Assembly (NCBI RefSeq): GCF_030816855.1
Contig: NZ_JAUSYK010000001.1
Span: 1,798,001 to 1,862,000 of the forward strand
DNA length: 64,000 bases
From: Arthrobacter sp. B3I4
Lineage (GTDB): Bacteria; Actinomycetota; Actinomycetes; Actinomycetales; Micrococcaceae
Direction: 5' to 3'
Part shown: piece by piece, positions 8,298 through 16,544 of the stretch
Layout of the letters: each line of letters begins with the position of its first letter
How positions within the stretch are numbered: the stretch's first letter is position 1
Position numbers and translations under genes: made by a program
The notes under the pieces: model-generated
The model's database searches: none
What the model was told of the DNA's origin: nothing
The model's input: only the letters and a program-made list of their open reading frames with translations

Positions 8298-9512
8298 TTG
8301 ACGTTTACCCAGGGCGGCCAGCCTCGCGGCGAATCAGCGCCGGCAACAGTTGACGACGCCGGTGGCGGCGGCGGTGCCGGCCATGGCACCCTCTGGTCCA
8401 GGTTTGGCCCCGGACGCACCGGTGACGGCAGGACGCCGCGCCGCCGCGCCGACGGCGGGGGAGCGGAGAGCCGGTCGTCCGCCATGCTCGTCTCCGGCCT
8501 GCTGTCTCTCGCCTTGGGCATGGCCGCCATGACCCTTCCCGTTCCCTATGTGATTGAATCCCCCGGCCCGACCTTCAACACGCTGGGCACCGACAACGGC
8601 AAACCGGTCATTGCCGTATCGGGGCACCAGACCTTCCCCGCCCAGGGCAGCCTGGACCTCACCACCGTCTACGTCGACGGCGGTCCCAACGGGCCGGTCA
8701 GCGTCTTTGAGGCCCTCAGCGCCTGGCTCAACGGGTCCAAGGCCGTCTACCCGGAGGAACTGATCTTCCCCACCGGCGTCACCAGGGAACAGTCGCAGCA
8801 GGAGAGCGCCGTCGCGATGACCACCTCGCAGGAAAACGCTGTGGCCGCTGCCCTGAAGGAACTCGGCATCGCGTTCGAGCAGAAGTTGCAGGTGGCCGGG
8901 ATCCCGGACGACTCGGCCAGCAAGGGCAAAATCCAGGAAGGGGACGTCCTGGTTTCGGTCGGCGGCAAGCCGGTCACCGCCCTCAGCGTCATCCAGGCGG
9001 AACTCGCGGACGGAAAGGGCAAGCCCGTCGCCGTCGTCGTGGACCGGAACGGCACCCAGTTGCCCGTCACAGTCACTCCGACGAAGTCCCAGACCGGCCG
9101 CTACCTGCTTGGCGTCGCGCTGCAGTACAAGTTCAAGTTCCCCTTCGACGTCAAGATCTCCCTGGACAAGGTCGGGGGACCCAGCGCGGGCATGATGTTC
9201 GCGCTCGGCATCGTGGACACCGTCACGCCAGGGGACCTGACGGGCGGCAAGCACATCGCCGGAACCGGCACCATTAACCCCGACGGTGCCGTCGGAGCCA
9301 TCGGCGGCATCGGCCAAAAGATGGTCGGGGCACGCTCCGGCGGCGCCACCCTGTTCCTCGCCCCAGCGGCGAACTGCGACGACGTCGTCGGGCATATCCC
9401 GGCGGGGCTGCAGGTGGTCAAGGTCGAAAACCTGACCGAGGCGCGGCACGCCGTTGAACTGGCCGCCGGGGGAAGCGACACATCGGGACTTCCCGCCTGC
9501 ACCAGCAATTAG
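8298..9512 (+). CDS. Membrane-anchored PDZ-domain, Lon-type (S16) Ser-Lys protease, YlbL family
   Basis: About 404 residues. I chose the TTG at 8298 because GGAGAGG stands seven bases upstream; an ATG at 8187 in frame has no such site. Residues 1-60 are a cytoplasmic low-complexity segment, 61-83 form one membrane anchor, about 195-265 is a PDZ domain, and 270-400 is a Lon-type proteolytic domain. The catalytic dyad is visible: Ser296 in Gly-Gly-Pro-Ser-Ala-Gly and Lys341 in Gly-Ile-Gly-Gln-Lys. The active site is therefore predicted outside the membrane. It matches Rv3194c / YlbL and precedes a UPF0182 gene, as in mycobacteria. Substrates are unknown. Confidence 0.9.
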   Translation: MTFTQGGQPRGESAPATVDDAGGGGGAGHGTLWSRFGPGRTGDGRTPRRRADGGGAESRSSAMLVSGLLSLALGMAAMTLPVPYVIESPGPTFNTLGTDNGKPVIAVSGHQTFPAQGSLDLTTVYVDGGPNGPVSVFEALSAWLNGSKAVYPEELIFPTGVTREQSQQESAVAMTTSQENAVAAALKELGIAFEQKLQVAGIPDDSASKGKIQEGDVLVSVGGKPVTALSVIQAELADGKGKPVAVVVDRNGTQLPVTVTPTKSQTGRYLLGVALQYKFKFPFDVKISLDKVGGPSAGMMFALGIVDTVTPGDLTGGKHIAGTGTINPDGAVGAIGGIGQKMVGARSGGATLFLAPAANCDDVVGHIPAGLQVVKVENLTEARHAVELAAGGSDTSGLPACTSN

Positions 9513-9676
9513 ACTGACCCCGGAACTAAGCTCCGGTGCCACTCGTGGCACTAATGACGGCTGTTGCCGCCCCTGCCCGGGCGGTGCCGGCGGTCCCTGC
9601 AACTGAAGACCTAAACAACTGAACACCTGACAACTAAAAAGCCAGCAGCACTGAGACCAGCTATGAGGTACCGAGT

Positions 9677-12600
9677 TTGTCCCGTCCCAGCACCGTCCCA
9701 CCCGGAAGGCCACAGCAGCGGCGAGGCGCCCTGACGCCCACCCTGATTGTCGTGGCCCTGATCGTCGTGGGCTTCATCTTCTTCGCCAATGTCTGGACGG
9801 ACGTCCTCTGGTACCAGCAGCTGGGCTTCTTCGAAGTCTTCCTGACCGAGAACCTCGCGCGGATCGCCATCTTCCTGGCCGGCTTCGCAGTGATGTTTGC
9901 GGCGGTGTTCTTCGCAATCCGGATCGCCTACACCGCCCGCCCGGTCTACGCGCCCGATTCGGAGGTCCGGGACAACCTCAACCGCTACCAGGCCCAGCTC
10001 GAGCCGATCCGCCGGGTGGTCATGATCGGACTGCCCGTCCTGTTCGGGCTCTTCGCCGGCAGCGCGGCCGCCAGCCAATGGCAGAAGGTGCTGCTTTTCT
10101 TCAACCAGGAGCCCTTCGGCCAAAAGGACCCGCAGTTTAACCTGGACATCAGCTTCTACCTGATGACGCTGCCGTTCCTCGGTTTCGTCACCGGCTTCCT
10201 GATCAGCGTTGTCGTCGTCGCCGGTATCGCCGGCATCCTCACGCACTACCTTTACGGCAGTATCCGCCTGATGGAACGCGGCGTCTTCACCAGCCGTGCC
10301 GCCCAGATCCACCTGGCCGTCACCGGCGCGGCGTTCCTGCTGCTGCTGGGCATCAATTTCTGGCTGGACCGCTACTCGGCGGTGCTCAACAGCGGAGGCC
10401 GCTGGGCCGGCGCGCTCTACACCGACGTAAACGCCGTCATTCCCACCAAGGCCATCCTCGCCGTCGCCGCGGCTCTTGTGGCCGTCCTGTTCATCGTTGC
10501 CGCCGTGATCGGCAAGTGGCGGCTGCCGGTGATCGGCACCGCCATGCTGGTCATCACCTCGATCCTGGCCGGCGGCGTCTACCCCTGGGTAATCCAGCAG
10601 TTCCAGGTCCGGCCCTCCGAACTGACGCTGGAGAAGAAGTACATCGAGCGCAACATCGCCATGACCAGAGCCGCGTACGGCCTCGATAAGATCCAGGAAA
10701 AGCGCTACGAGGCCACCACCAACGCCACCACCGGCGCCCTCGCTCCGGACGCGCAGACCACGGCGAACATCCGCCTGCTGGACCCCAACCTGATCTCGGA
10801 TGCGTTTTCGCAGCTGGAACAGTACCGGCCGTACTACCAGTTCCCCAGTGCGCTGAACGTGGACCGCTACGAGGTGAACGGCAAGATCCAGGACACCGTG
10901 ATCGCGGTCCGCGAGCTGAACCCGAACGGACTGAGCGCCAACCAGCAGTCCTGGCTCAACCGGCACGTGGTCTACACCCACGGTTACGGCGTCGTTGCAG
11001 CCAAGGGCAACAAGTTCACCGCGGACGGCAAACCGGACTTCCTGCAGTCGGGCATCCCGTCCACCGGCGTGCTGGGCACCGATGCCAGCTACCAGCCGCG
11101 GATCTACTTCGGCGAAAACTCGCCGGACTACTCGATTGTCGGCGCCCCGGACGGTGCCCCGCACCGCGAGCAGGACCGGCCCGCCGCCAAGGAGGGCGAC
11201 GGCGAGACGCAGTACACGTTTACCGGCAACGGCGGCCCGAACGTCGGCAGCTTCTTCAACAAGGTCCTTTACGCGATCAAGTTCCAGTCCTCGGACCTGA
11301 TGCTTTCCGACGGCGTCAACGCCGAGTCGCAGATCCTTTACGACCGGAACCCGCGTGACCGGGTCGAGAAGGTGGCCCCCTACCTGACTGTGGACGGAAA
11401 TGCTTACCCCGCCGTCGTCGACGGGCGGGTGAAGTGGATCGTGGACGGCTACACCACCAGCCCCTACTTCCCGTACTCGCAGCAGGAACAGCTCTCGGAC
11501 GCCACCAAGGACTCGCAGACGACGGCGAACCGCACCGCGGCGCTGCCGAACACCTCGGTCAACTACATCCGCAACTCGGTGAAAGCCACCGTGGACGCCT
11601 ACGACGGTTCCGTCACGCTGTACGCGTGGGACGACCAGGACCCGGTCCTGAAGGCCTGGCAGAACATCTTCCCCTCCTCGCTGAAGCCGTACTCGGAGAT
11701 GTCCGGCGCGTTGATGAGCCACGTGCGCTACCCGGAGGACCTGTTCAAGGTCCAGCGCGAGCTTCTGGGCCGCTACCACGTCACCAACACGGACAACTTC
11801 TATACCAACAACGACGCCTGGAGCGTTCCGAACGACCCCACCGTCAAGGAAGAAGGTGTCAAGCAGCCGCCGTTCTACATGTCACTGCAAATGCCTGACC
11901 AGGAAAAGCCTGCCTTCCAGCTGACCTCCTCGTTCATCCCGCAGGTGGTCAACGGCAGCGCCCGGAACGTGCTGTACGGCTTCCTGGCCGCCGACTCGGA
12001 TGCCGGCAACCAGAAGGGCGTGAAGGCGGACAGTTACGGCCAGTTGAGGCTGCTGCAGATCCCGCCGGAAACCCAGGTGCCCGGCCCGGGGCAGGCGCAG
12101 AACAAGTTCAACTCGGATCCCACCGTGTCGCAGGCCCTCAACCTGCTGCGGCAAGGAGCCTCGGCGGTACTTAACGGCAACCTGCTGACGCTGCCTGTCG
12201 GCGGCGGCCTGCTCTACGTCCAGCCGGTTTACCTGAAGTCGACCGGCGAGACGTCGTACCCGACCCTGCAGCGGGTGCTGGTCGCCTTTGGCGACAAGAT
12301 TGGCTTCGCACCGACCCTCGACGAGGCGCTGAACCAGCTGTTCGGCGGCCGGTCCGGCGCAACCGCCGGCGACGCCGCCAATAACGGGCAGACACCGGCT
12401 GCCCCGGCCCCGGGCGGCACGCCGCCGCCCGCCGGCGGCACGGACGCCAAGGCCGAGCTCAAGGCGGCGCTGGATGAGGCGAACGCCGCGATCAAGGCAG
12501 GTCAGGAGGCGCTCGCCAAGGGCGACTTCGCAGCGTACGGCGACCAGCAGAAGAAGCTCTCCGCGGCCCTGCAACGGGCAATTGATGCGGAGGCCAAGGT

Positions 12601-12685
12601 CGGCACGCCGGCACCGACGCCCGCTCCCAGCGGCAGCGCCACGCCGTCGGCTGCACCGTCACCGTCGCCCTCGCCGAGCAAGTAG
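9677..12685 (+). CDS. UPF0182 family multi-pass membrane protein
   Basis: 1002 residues from a TTG at 9677, preceded by GAGGTA with seven-base spacing. The first 310 residues hold about seven transmembrane helices, including the family segment [10 protein letters not shown]. A large extracytoplasmic domain (about 320-890) follows. The tail from about 900 is Ala/Gly/Pro-rich with a coiled-coil-like Lys/Ala segment and ends in Ser-Pro repeats. UPF0182 has no established biochemical role; large size and a dominant extracellular domain fit an envelope function. It is about 165 bp downstream of the PDZ protease gene, the order seen at Rv3194c-Rv3193c, and is followed by a terminator. Confidence 0.9.
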   Translation: MSRPSTVPPGRPQQRRGALTPTLIVVALIVVGFIFFANVWTDVLWYQQLGFFEVFLTENLARIAIFLAGFAVMFAAVFFAIRIAYTARPVYAPDSEVRDNLNRYQAQLEPIRRVVMIGLPVLFGLFAGSAAASQWQKVLLFFNQEPFGQKDPQFNLDISFYLMTLPFLGFVTGFLISVVVVAGIAGILTHYLYGSIRLMERGVFTSRAAQIHLAVTGAAFLLLLGINFWLDRYSAVLNSGGRWAGALYTDVNAVIPTKAILAVAAALVAVLFIVAAVIGKWRLPVIGTAMLVITSILAGGVYPWVIQQFQVRPSELTLEKKYIERNIAMTRAAYGLDKIQEKRYEATTNATTGALAPDAQTTANIRLLDPNLISDAFSQLEQYRPYYQFPSALNVDRYEVNGKIQDTVIAVRELNPNGLSANQQSWLNRHVVYTHGYGVVAAKGNKFTADGKPDFLQSGIPSTGVLGTDASYQPRIYFGENSPDYSIVGAPDGAPHREQDRPAAKEGDGETQYTFTGNGGPNVGSFFNKVLYAIKFQSSDLMLSDGVNAESQILYDRNPRDRVEKVAPYLTVDGNAYPAVVDGRVKWIVDGYTTSPYFPYSQQEQLSDATKDSQTTANRTAALPNTSVNYIRNSVKATVDAYDGSVTLYAWDDQDPVLKAWQNIFPSSLKPYSEMSGALMSHVRYPEDLFKVQRELLGRYHVTNTDNFYTNNDAWSVPNDPTVKEEGVKQPPFYMSLQMPDQEKPAFQLTSSFIPQVVNGSARNVLYGFLAADSDAGNQKGVKADSYGQLRLLQIPPETQVPGPGQAQNKFNSDPTVSQALNLLRQGASAVLNGNLLTLPVGGGLLYVQPVYLKSTGETSYPTLQRVLVAFGDKIGFAPTLDEALNQLFGGRSGATAGDAANNGQTPAAPAPGGTPPPAGGTDAKAELKAALDEANAAIKAGQEALAKGDFAAYGDQQKKLSAALQRAIDAEAKVGTPAPTPAPSGSATPSAAPSPSPSPSK

Positions 12686-12710
12686 GCGGCGAAGCCCGCT
12701 GACGGCTGGA

Positions 12711-12752
12711 GGCCGGGTTCTGCTCACCGGGAGCAGAAGCCCGGCCTTTTGC
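12711..12752 (+). terminator. Intrinsic terminator after the UPF0182 gene
   Basis: Arms of about 15 bases (GGCCGGGTTCTGCTC and its near-complement, one bulged base) close on a short loop and are followed by TTTT. Confidence 0.88.
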
Positions 12753-12862
12753 CTGAGCGGGGAGAGCCCGGCGCGCAGGTGCACCGGGGCCGGCGGTGGG
12801 ACGGACATCACGCCCTGCGGATTTGGCCTCCCGATCGCCGGCAGGTAAAGTTGATCTTGCGA

Positions 12863-12936
12863 CGCGGGGTGGAGCAGTTCGGTAGCTCGCTGGGCTCATA
12901 ACCCAGAGGTCACAGGTTCAAATCCTGTCCCCGCAA
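12863..12936 (+). tRNA. Initiator tRNA-Met (CAU), copy 1
   Basis: The 74-nt cloverleaf has every initiator hallmark: an unpaired C1 opposite A72, three consecutive G:C pairs closing the anticodon stem around CTCATAA, and a normal T arm with TTCAAAT. The 3' CCA is not encoded (the bases after the discriminator A are CTG). A hairpin terminator follows directly. An identical copy lies 1,090 bp downstream. Confidence 0.97.
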
Positions 12937-12942
12937 CTGGAA

Positions 12943-12980
12943 AAGAGGTCCGGAACACTGGAAAGTGTTTCGGACTTCTT
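12943..12980 (+). terminator. Hairpin terminator of the first initiator tRNA gene
   Basis: Arms 12943-12958 and 12965-12980 pair over 16 positions with two G:T pairs and a TGGAAA loop; TTCTTCGTTT follows. The right arm contains the earliest possible start (GTG 12965) of the next gene. Confidence 0.8.
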
Positions 12981-13933
12981 CGTTTAACCACCCGCCCGGC
13001 CAGCCGGGGGCACTTTCCTTCAGCCGAAGGCATGCGGTGGTTCTCTTCTATGTCCTGATATTCGCCCTCGCGTTCGGGCCGGCGCTCATCCTGGGCGGTC
13101 CCGGTGCCCTCCTGGAAGGCGGCATCTACGCGGGGACCGCCACTGCCGCAGATGCGAGTGCTCTCATGGTCGCGGCCATGCTGTCCGGGCCTCCTGCGTA
13201 CGCGCTGGTGGCCATGCTGATGATCGCGCTCACCTCCGGGCGCGCGGGGCTGCGTGGCCTCCGGTCAAGGACCCTGCGCTGGAGGGTGGGCGTTCGGTGG
13301 TACGCCGTTGCCCTGCTGACCGCGCCACTCCTGTGGTTGGGGATCCAGGGCACGCTTTGGCTCACCTCCAGCGCCTATGCCCCCGCCATCATCGCGGCCG
13401 AGGACAAAGCGGGTCTGCTGGTGACGGCCCTTGTGGCGGGCCTCATCGCCGGCTTCTTCGAGGAGATCGCCTGGTCCGGCTTCGCAACGCACGAACTTAT
13501 TAAGCGGCATGGGCCGGTGGCAACGGGACTGATGGTGGGCCTGCCGTGGAGCCTGCTCCACTTGCCGCTCTACGCCGGAGCGCCCTCCGGGGATGTCCCG
13601 TGGGCGCTCTCCGTCGCGGTGGGCCTCTTCGCCTGGCTGCCGCCCTACCGGGTGCTCATGGTGTGGGTCTACGCGCACACCCAGAGCGTGCTGATCGCGA
13701 TGCTCATGCACGTCCCCGTCAGCGCGCTGGGGTTTGTCCTCGGCTCCGCGGCGATGGCGGGGCTACCCGACCTGATCTTTAACCTCATTTTCGGGGTGAC
13801 GCTCTGGGGCCTGGTAGCAGCGGTCACCGCCGGTCGCAGGAGCACCCCGCAACCTGGGCCGCCGGCCCCGAGGCCGTTACGTGGGACAGAAGAACCAACT
13901 GGGGCGCCCTGGTCGGGGCCGGAGTCAAAGTAG
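12965..13933 (+). CDS. CPBP family intramembrane protein (CAAX-protease/Abi type) with altered motif 1
   Basis: Up to 322 residues with about eight hydrophobic segments. The CPBP motifs are visible: Phe-Phe-Glu-Glu-Ile-Ala-Trp-Ser-Gly (Glu166, Glu167), a His in Leu-Pro-Trp-Ser-Leu-Leu-His-Leu (His199), and a later Met-His-Val-Pro. In most members motif 1 is Glu-Glu-x-x-x-Arg; here the Arg position is Ser171, so activity is uncertain. The start is doubtful: GTG 12965 lies inside the tRNA terminator hairpin, and the next candidate, GTG 13037, would remove residues before the first helix that resemble the family. The gene sits alone between two identical initiator tRNA genes. Confidence 0.75.
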   Translation: MFRTSSFNHPPGQPGALSFSRRHAVVLFYVLIFALAFGPALILGGPGALLEGGIYAGTATAADASALMVAAMLSGPPAYALVAMLMIALTSGRAGLRGLRSRTLRWRVGVRWYAVALLTAPLLWLGIQGTLWLTSSAYAPAIIAAEDKAGLLVTALVAGLIAGFFEEIAWSGFATHELIKRHGPVATGLMVGLPWSLLHLPLYAGAPSGDVPWALSVAVGLFAWLPPYRVLMVWVYAHTQSVLIAMLMHVPVSALGFVLGSAAMAGLPDLIFNLIFGVTLWGLVAAVTAGRRSTPQPGPPAPRPLRGTEEPTGAPWSGPESK

Positions 13934-13952
13934 GGTAGTGTTGATCCTGCGA

Positions 13953-14029
13953 CGCGGGGTGGAGCAGTTCGGTAGCTCGCTGGGCTCATAACCCAGAGGT
14001 CACAGGTTCAAATCCTGTCCCCGCAACCA
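13953..14029 (+). tRNA. Initiator tRNA-Met (CAU), copy 2, CCA encoded
   Basis: The body at 13953-14026 is identical to copy 1: C1-A72 mismatch, three G:C pairs in the anticodon stem, CAT anticodon. Unlike copy 1, the next three bases are CCA (14027-14029), so the 3' end is genome-encoded. The bases just upstream (TTGATC-x-TGCGACG) are also shared with copy 1, so the duplication includes part of the promoter side. A perfect hairpin terminator follows. Confidence 0.97.
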
Positions 14030-14042
14030 ATGGCAGTAAGGC

Positions 14043-14072
14043 AAAGGCCCGGATCGAAAGATCCGGGCCTTT
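14043..14072. terminator. Intrinsic terminator, 13-bp stem with GAAA loop
   Basis: Arms 14043-14055 and 14060-14072 are perfect complements with A and T tracts at both ends. It serves the second tRNA gene and the convergent photolyase gene. Confidence 0.93.
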
Positions 14073-14080
14073 GTGTTTCC

Positions 14081-15505
14081 CTAGCCGTCCTTGAGCCGCT
14101 GGTACGTCCCCAGCGCCCGCGCCCGCGACTCCGGCAGCCCGAGGATGGGCTCCGGGTAGCCCGCTGTGGCACCGTCGGCTTTCCACGGTTCATGCACCGC
14201 CTTGTCGGACAGGCCCGCGAGCTCGGGGAGGAAGGCGCGCAGGTAGCGGCCCGCGGCGTCGAACTTCTTGCTCTGCGTGACCGGGTTGAAGATGCGGAAG
14301 TAGGGCGAAGCATCCGCACCGGAACCCGCCACCCACTGCCAGTTGGCCGGGTTGCTGGCGGCGTCTGCATCCACCAGGGTGTCCCAGAACCAGGCCTCGC
14401 CAACCCGCCAGTCAGCCAGCAGGTTTTTCACCAGGAACGACGCTGCCGCCATCCGGATACGGTTGTGCATCCAGCCGGTCTGCCATAGCTGGCGCATGCC
14501 CGCGTCAACCAGCGGATAGCCGGTGCGGCCCTGCTGCCACGCCTGCAGCTCTTCGTCTGACGGCGCCCGCCAGGCGAAGCGGTCAAACTCGGGCCGGTAG
14601 TTGCGGCTGGCCAGTTCGGGGTTCTCGTAGAGCAGCTGCCAGCAGAACTCCCGCCAGCCCAGTTCGGAGCGGAAGATTGCGACGTCGGCCGGTGCTCCCT
14701 GCGGGAAGCGCTCCCGGAGCGCGTGCCAGATTCGGAAGGGGCTGATTTCACCGAAGCGCAGGTGCGGCGAGAGCCGACTGGTGCCCTCAACCCCGGGGAC
14801 GTTCCTTCCGGTGCCGTACTCGCTGACGGGGCCGTCCAGGAAGTCCTGCAACCGGGCGTGGGCACCTGCCTCGCCCGGCACCCATTCCGCAGCCAGTCCG
14901 GCACTCCAGTCCGGGTGCCGGGGGAGCAGACCCCACCCGTCCAGGGCCTCGCTGCCCGGCAGCTGGCCGTCGTCCGCGGCAGCGGGCCGCGGAAGCCAGT
15001 CGGGAGCGGCCAGCGGTTGCCGCGGTTCGTGCGCGTCCAGGCAGGCCCGCCAGAACGGAGTGAAGACCTTGTAGGGCCCTCCGGAGCCGGTCCGCACCGT
15101 CCAGGGCTCAAACAGAAGGTTGGCTTGAAAACTGGCCGCTGTCAGGTTCTGGCTGGCCGCCCAGTCCTTCAAGGCCGCGTCGACGGCGCGTTCCGGCCCG
15201 CCGTAACGGCGGTTCCAAAGGATTCTGGTGGCGCCGGTTTCTTCGGCTAGCCGCCGGATGGTTTGCTCCGCCGGGCCGCGGCGGAGCACCAGGCGGGAGC
15301 CGGCCGACTCGAGGTCCCCGGCAAGCGAAGCCAGGGAGTGGTGCAACCACCACTTGGTGGCCGCCCCGAGGGGCCGCATCCCCGGCGAGACCTCGTCCAG
15401 GACGTAGACCACCGTGAGCGGACTGCCGCTCGCCGCTGCCTCCGCCAGGGCAGGGTTATCGTCGAGGCGGAGGTCATCGCGGAGCCAAACCAAGGTCGAG
15501 GACAT
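14081..15505 (-). CDS. phr: Class I deoxyribodipyrimidine (CPD-type) photolyase
   Basis: 474 residues, ATG at 15505. The N-terminal photolyase domain starts with Leu-Val-Trp-Leu-Arg-Asp-Asp-Leu-Arg-Leu-Asp-Asp-Asn-Pro-Ala, the classic opening for the antenna-binding half. The FAD-binding half shows Thr-Gly-Tyr-Pro-Leu-Val-Asp-Ala-Gly-Met-Arg-Gln-Leu, then Trp-Met-His-Asn-Arg-Ile-Arg-Met, and Asn-Trp-Gln-Trp-Val-Ala-Gly-Ser-Gly-Ala-Asp. The enzyme uses blue light to split cyclobutane pyrimidine dimers. The short Trp-Met-His-Asn-Arg form argues for CPD photolyase rather than (6-4) type or cryptochrome. It is transcribed alone, with a shared terminator downstream. Confidence 0.93.
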   Translation of the reverse strand: MSSTLVWLRDDLRLDDNPALAEAAASGSPLTVVYVLDEVSPGMRPLGAATKWWLHHSLASLAGDLESAGSRLVLRRGPAEQTIRRLAEETGATRILWNRRYGGPERAVDAALKDWAASQNLTAASFQANLLFEPWTVRTGSGGPYKVFTPFWRACLDAHEPRQPLAAPDWLPRPAAADDGQLPGSEALDGWGLLPRHPDWSAGLAAEWVPGEAGAHARLQDFLDGPVSEYGTGRNVPGVEGTSRLSPHLRFGEISPFRIWHALRERFPQGAPADVAIFRSELGWREFCWQLLYENPELASRNYRPEFDRFAWRAPSDEELQAWQQGRTGYPLVDAGMRQLWQTGWMHNRIRMAAASFLVKNLLADWRVGEAWFWDTLVDADAASNPANWQWVAGSGADASPYFRIFNPVTQSKKFDAAGRYLRAFLPELAGLSDKAVHEPWKADGATAGYPEPILGLPESRARALGTYQRLKDG

Positions 15506-15640
15506 GGTTCCACGCTACTGGATCACCGGGCCGGCGGGCCGACGAACCCCGGCACAGCAGAGGCCGGGCCCGCGCGCTGAAGTGCTGCACGCTGGCCCGG
15601 CCTCCGGGTCGACTTCCGGCCGTCAAAGGCCGGCGCCGGT

Positions 15641-16430
15641 TTAGAGCTTGTCGAAGTCGGCCTCGTCGACGGTGGTGCCCGTCTTGGCGCCGGTTCCGGC
15701 GCCGAGGGCCTGGGTGGTGCCGCCGGACTTCAAGGCAGCCAGGCGTGCTTCGATTTCGGTCTGCTCGCCCAGGTCCTCCAGCGAGTTGAACTGGGCGTCC
15801 AGGCTGGAGGCGGCGAGTTCCTGCTGGCCGCGTACCTTCGCCTCTTCGCGGCGGATCTTCTCTTCGAACCGGCCCACCTCGGAGGTCGGATCCATGATGT
15901 CGATGCTCCGGAGGGCATCGTGCACCTGGGACTGCGCCGCCGCCGTCTTCGAACGGGCGATGAGTTCGTTGCGCTTGCTGGTGACGCTCGTTGAGCTTGC
16001 CCTTCATCTGGTCCAGGCCGTGCTTGAGCTTGTCCACCACCTCGGTCTGCGACGCGATGCTGGGCTCGGCGGACTTCGCCTCGTTTTCGGACGAGATCTG
16101 CCGCTGCAGGGCCACCTTGGCGAGGTTGTCGAACTTCTCGGCGTCCACGGTGTCGCCCTTGGCGCGGTACTCGTCGGCCTTCCGCGAGGCGGCCAGGGCC
16201 TTGTTGCCCCAGTCCTGGGCGTTCTTGACGTCTTCGTTGTAGTCGTCCTGGAGCATGCGCAGGTTGCCGATGGTCTGGGCGACCGCTGATTCAGCCTCGG
16301 CGATGTTGTTGGTGTAGTCGCGGACCATCTGGTCCAGCATCTTCTGCGGATCCTCGGCCTGGTCCAGCAAGGAATTGATGTTCGCCTTCGCCAGCTGCGC
16401 CATGCGGCCGAAAATGGACTGCTTAACCAT
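15641..16430 (-). pseudogene. pspA: PspA/IM30 family protein, interrupted by a one-base frameshift
   Basis: The start (ATG 16430) opens a typical PspA: N-terminal amphipathic helix (Ile-Phe-Gly-Arg-Met) followed by a long coiled coil. The frame is lost near 15985: the coding strand reads GAGCGTCACCAGCAAG, and removing the G after GAGC restores Glu-Leu-Thr-Ser-Lys-Arg-Asn-Glu-Leu-Ile, the family sequence. The second frame then runs to a stop at 15641 (Val-Asp-Glu-Ala-Asp-Phe-Asp-Lys-Leu). Both halves are otherwise intact, so the lesion is recent or an assembly error. PspA protects the inner membrane under stress. It lies 114 bp downstream of the TPM gene on the same strand, probably in one operon. 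Confidence 0.88.
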
Positions 16431-16544
16431 GGTGTTACCTTTCGTCCTGTCCAGTGGTGGCCACTGAATTCGGTGAACAGTGAAATGTACCGCTTCTACC
16501 CGCCGGCTACGGTCGTTGCCGGCGTCTAGTCTGTAGCCGGGCGG

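Noticed and set aside
9611..11779. Long reverse-strand open frame of 722 codons
   Set aside because: It lies antisense to the well-supported UPF0182 gene, its amino acid composition (Gln/His/Arg/Asp-rich, no domains) is typical of the shadow frame of a G+C-rich gene.
12863..14029. tRNA-targeted genomic island
   Set aside because: The repeats are complete tRNA genes, not a tRNA plus a short att duplication, and no integrase is present between them.
15560..15604. Intrinsic terminator downstream of pspA
   Set aside because: An 11-bp inverted repeat is present but the loop is 23 bases and no T-tract follows on the pspA strand, so I did not list it.
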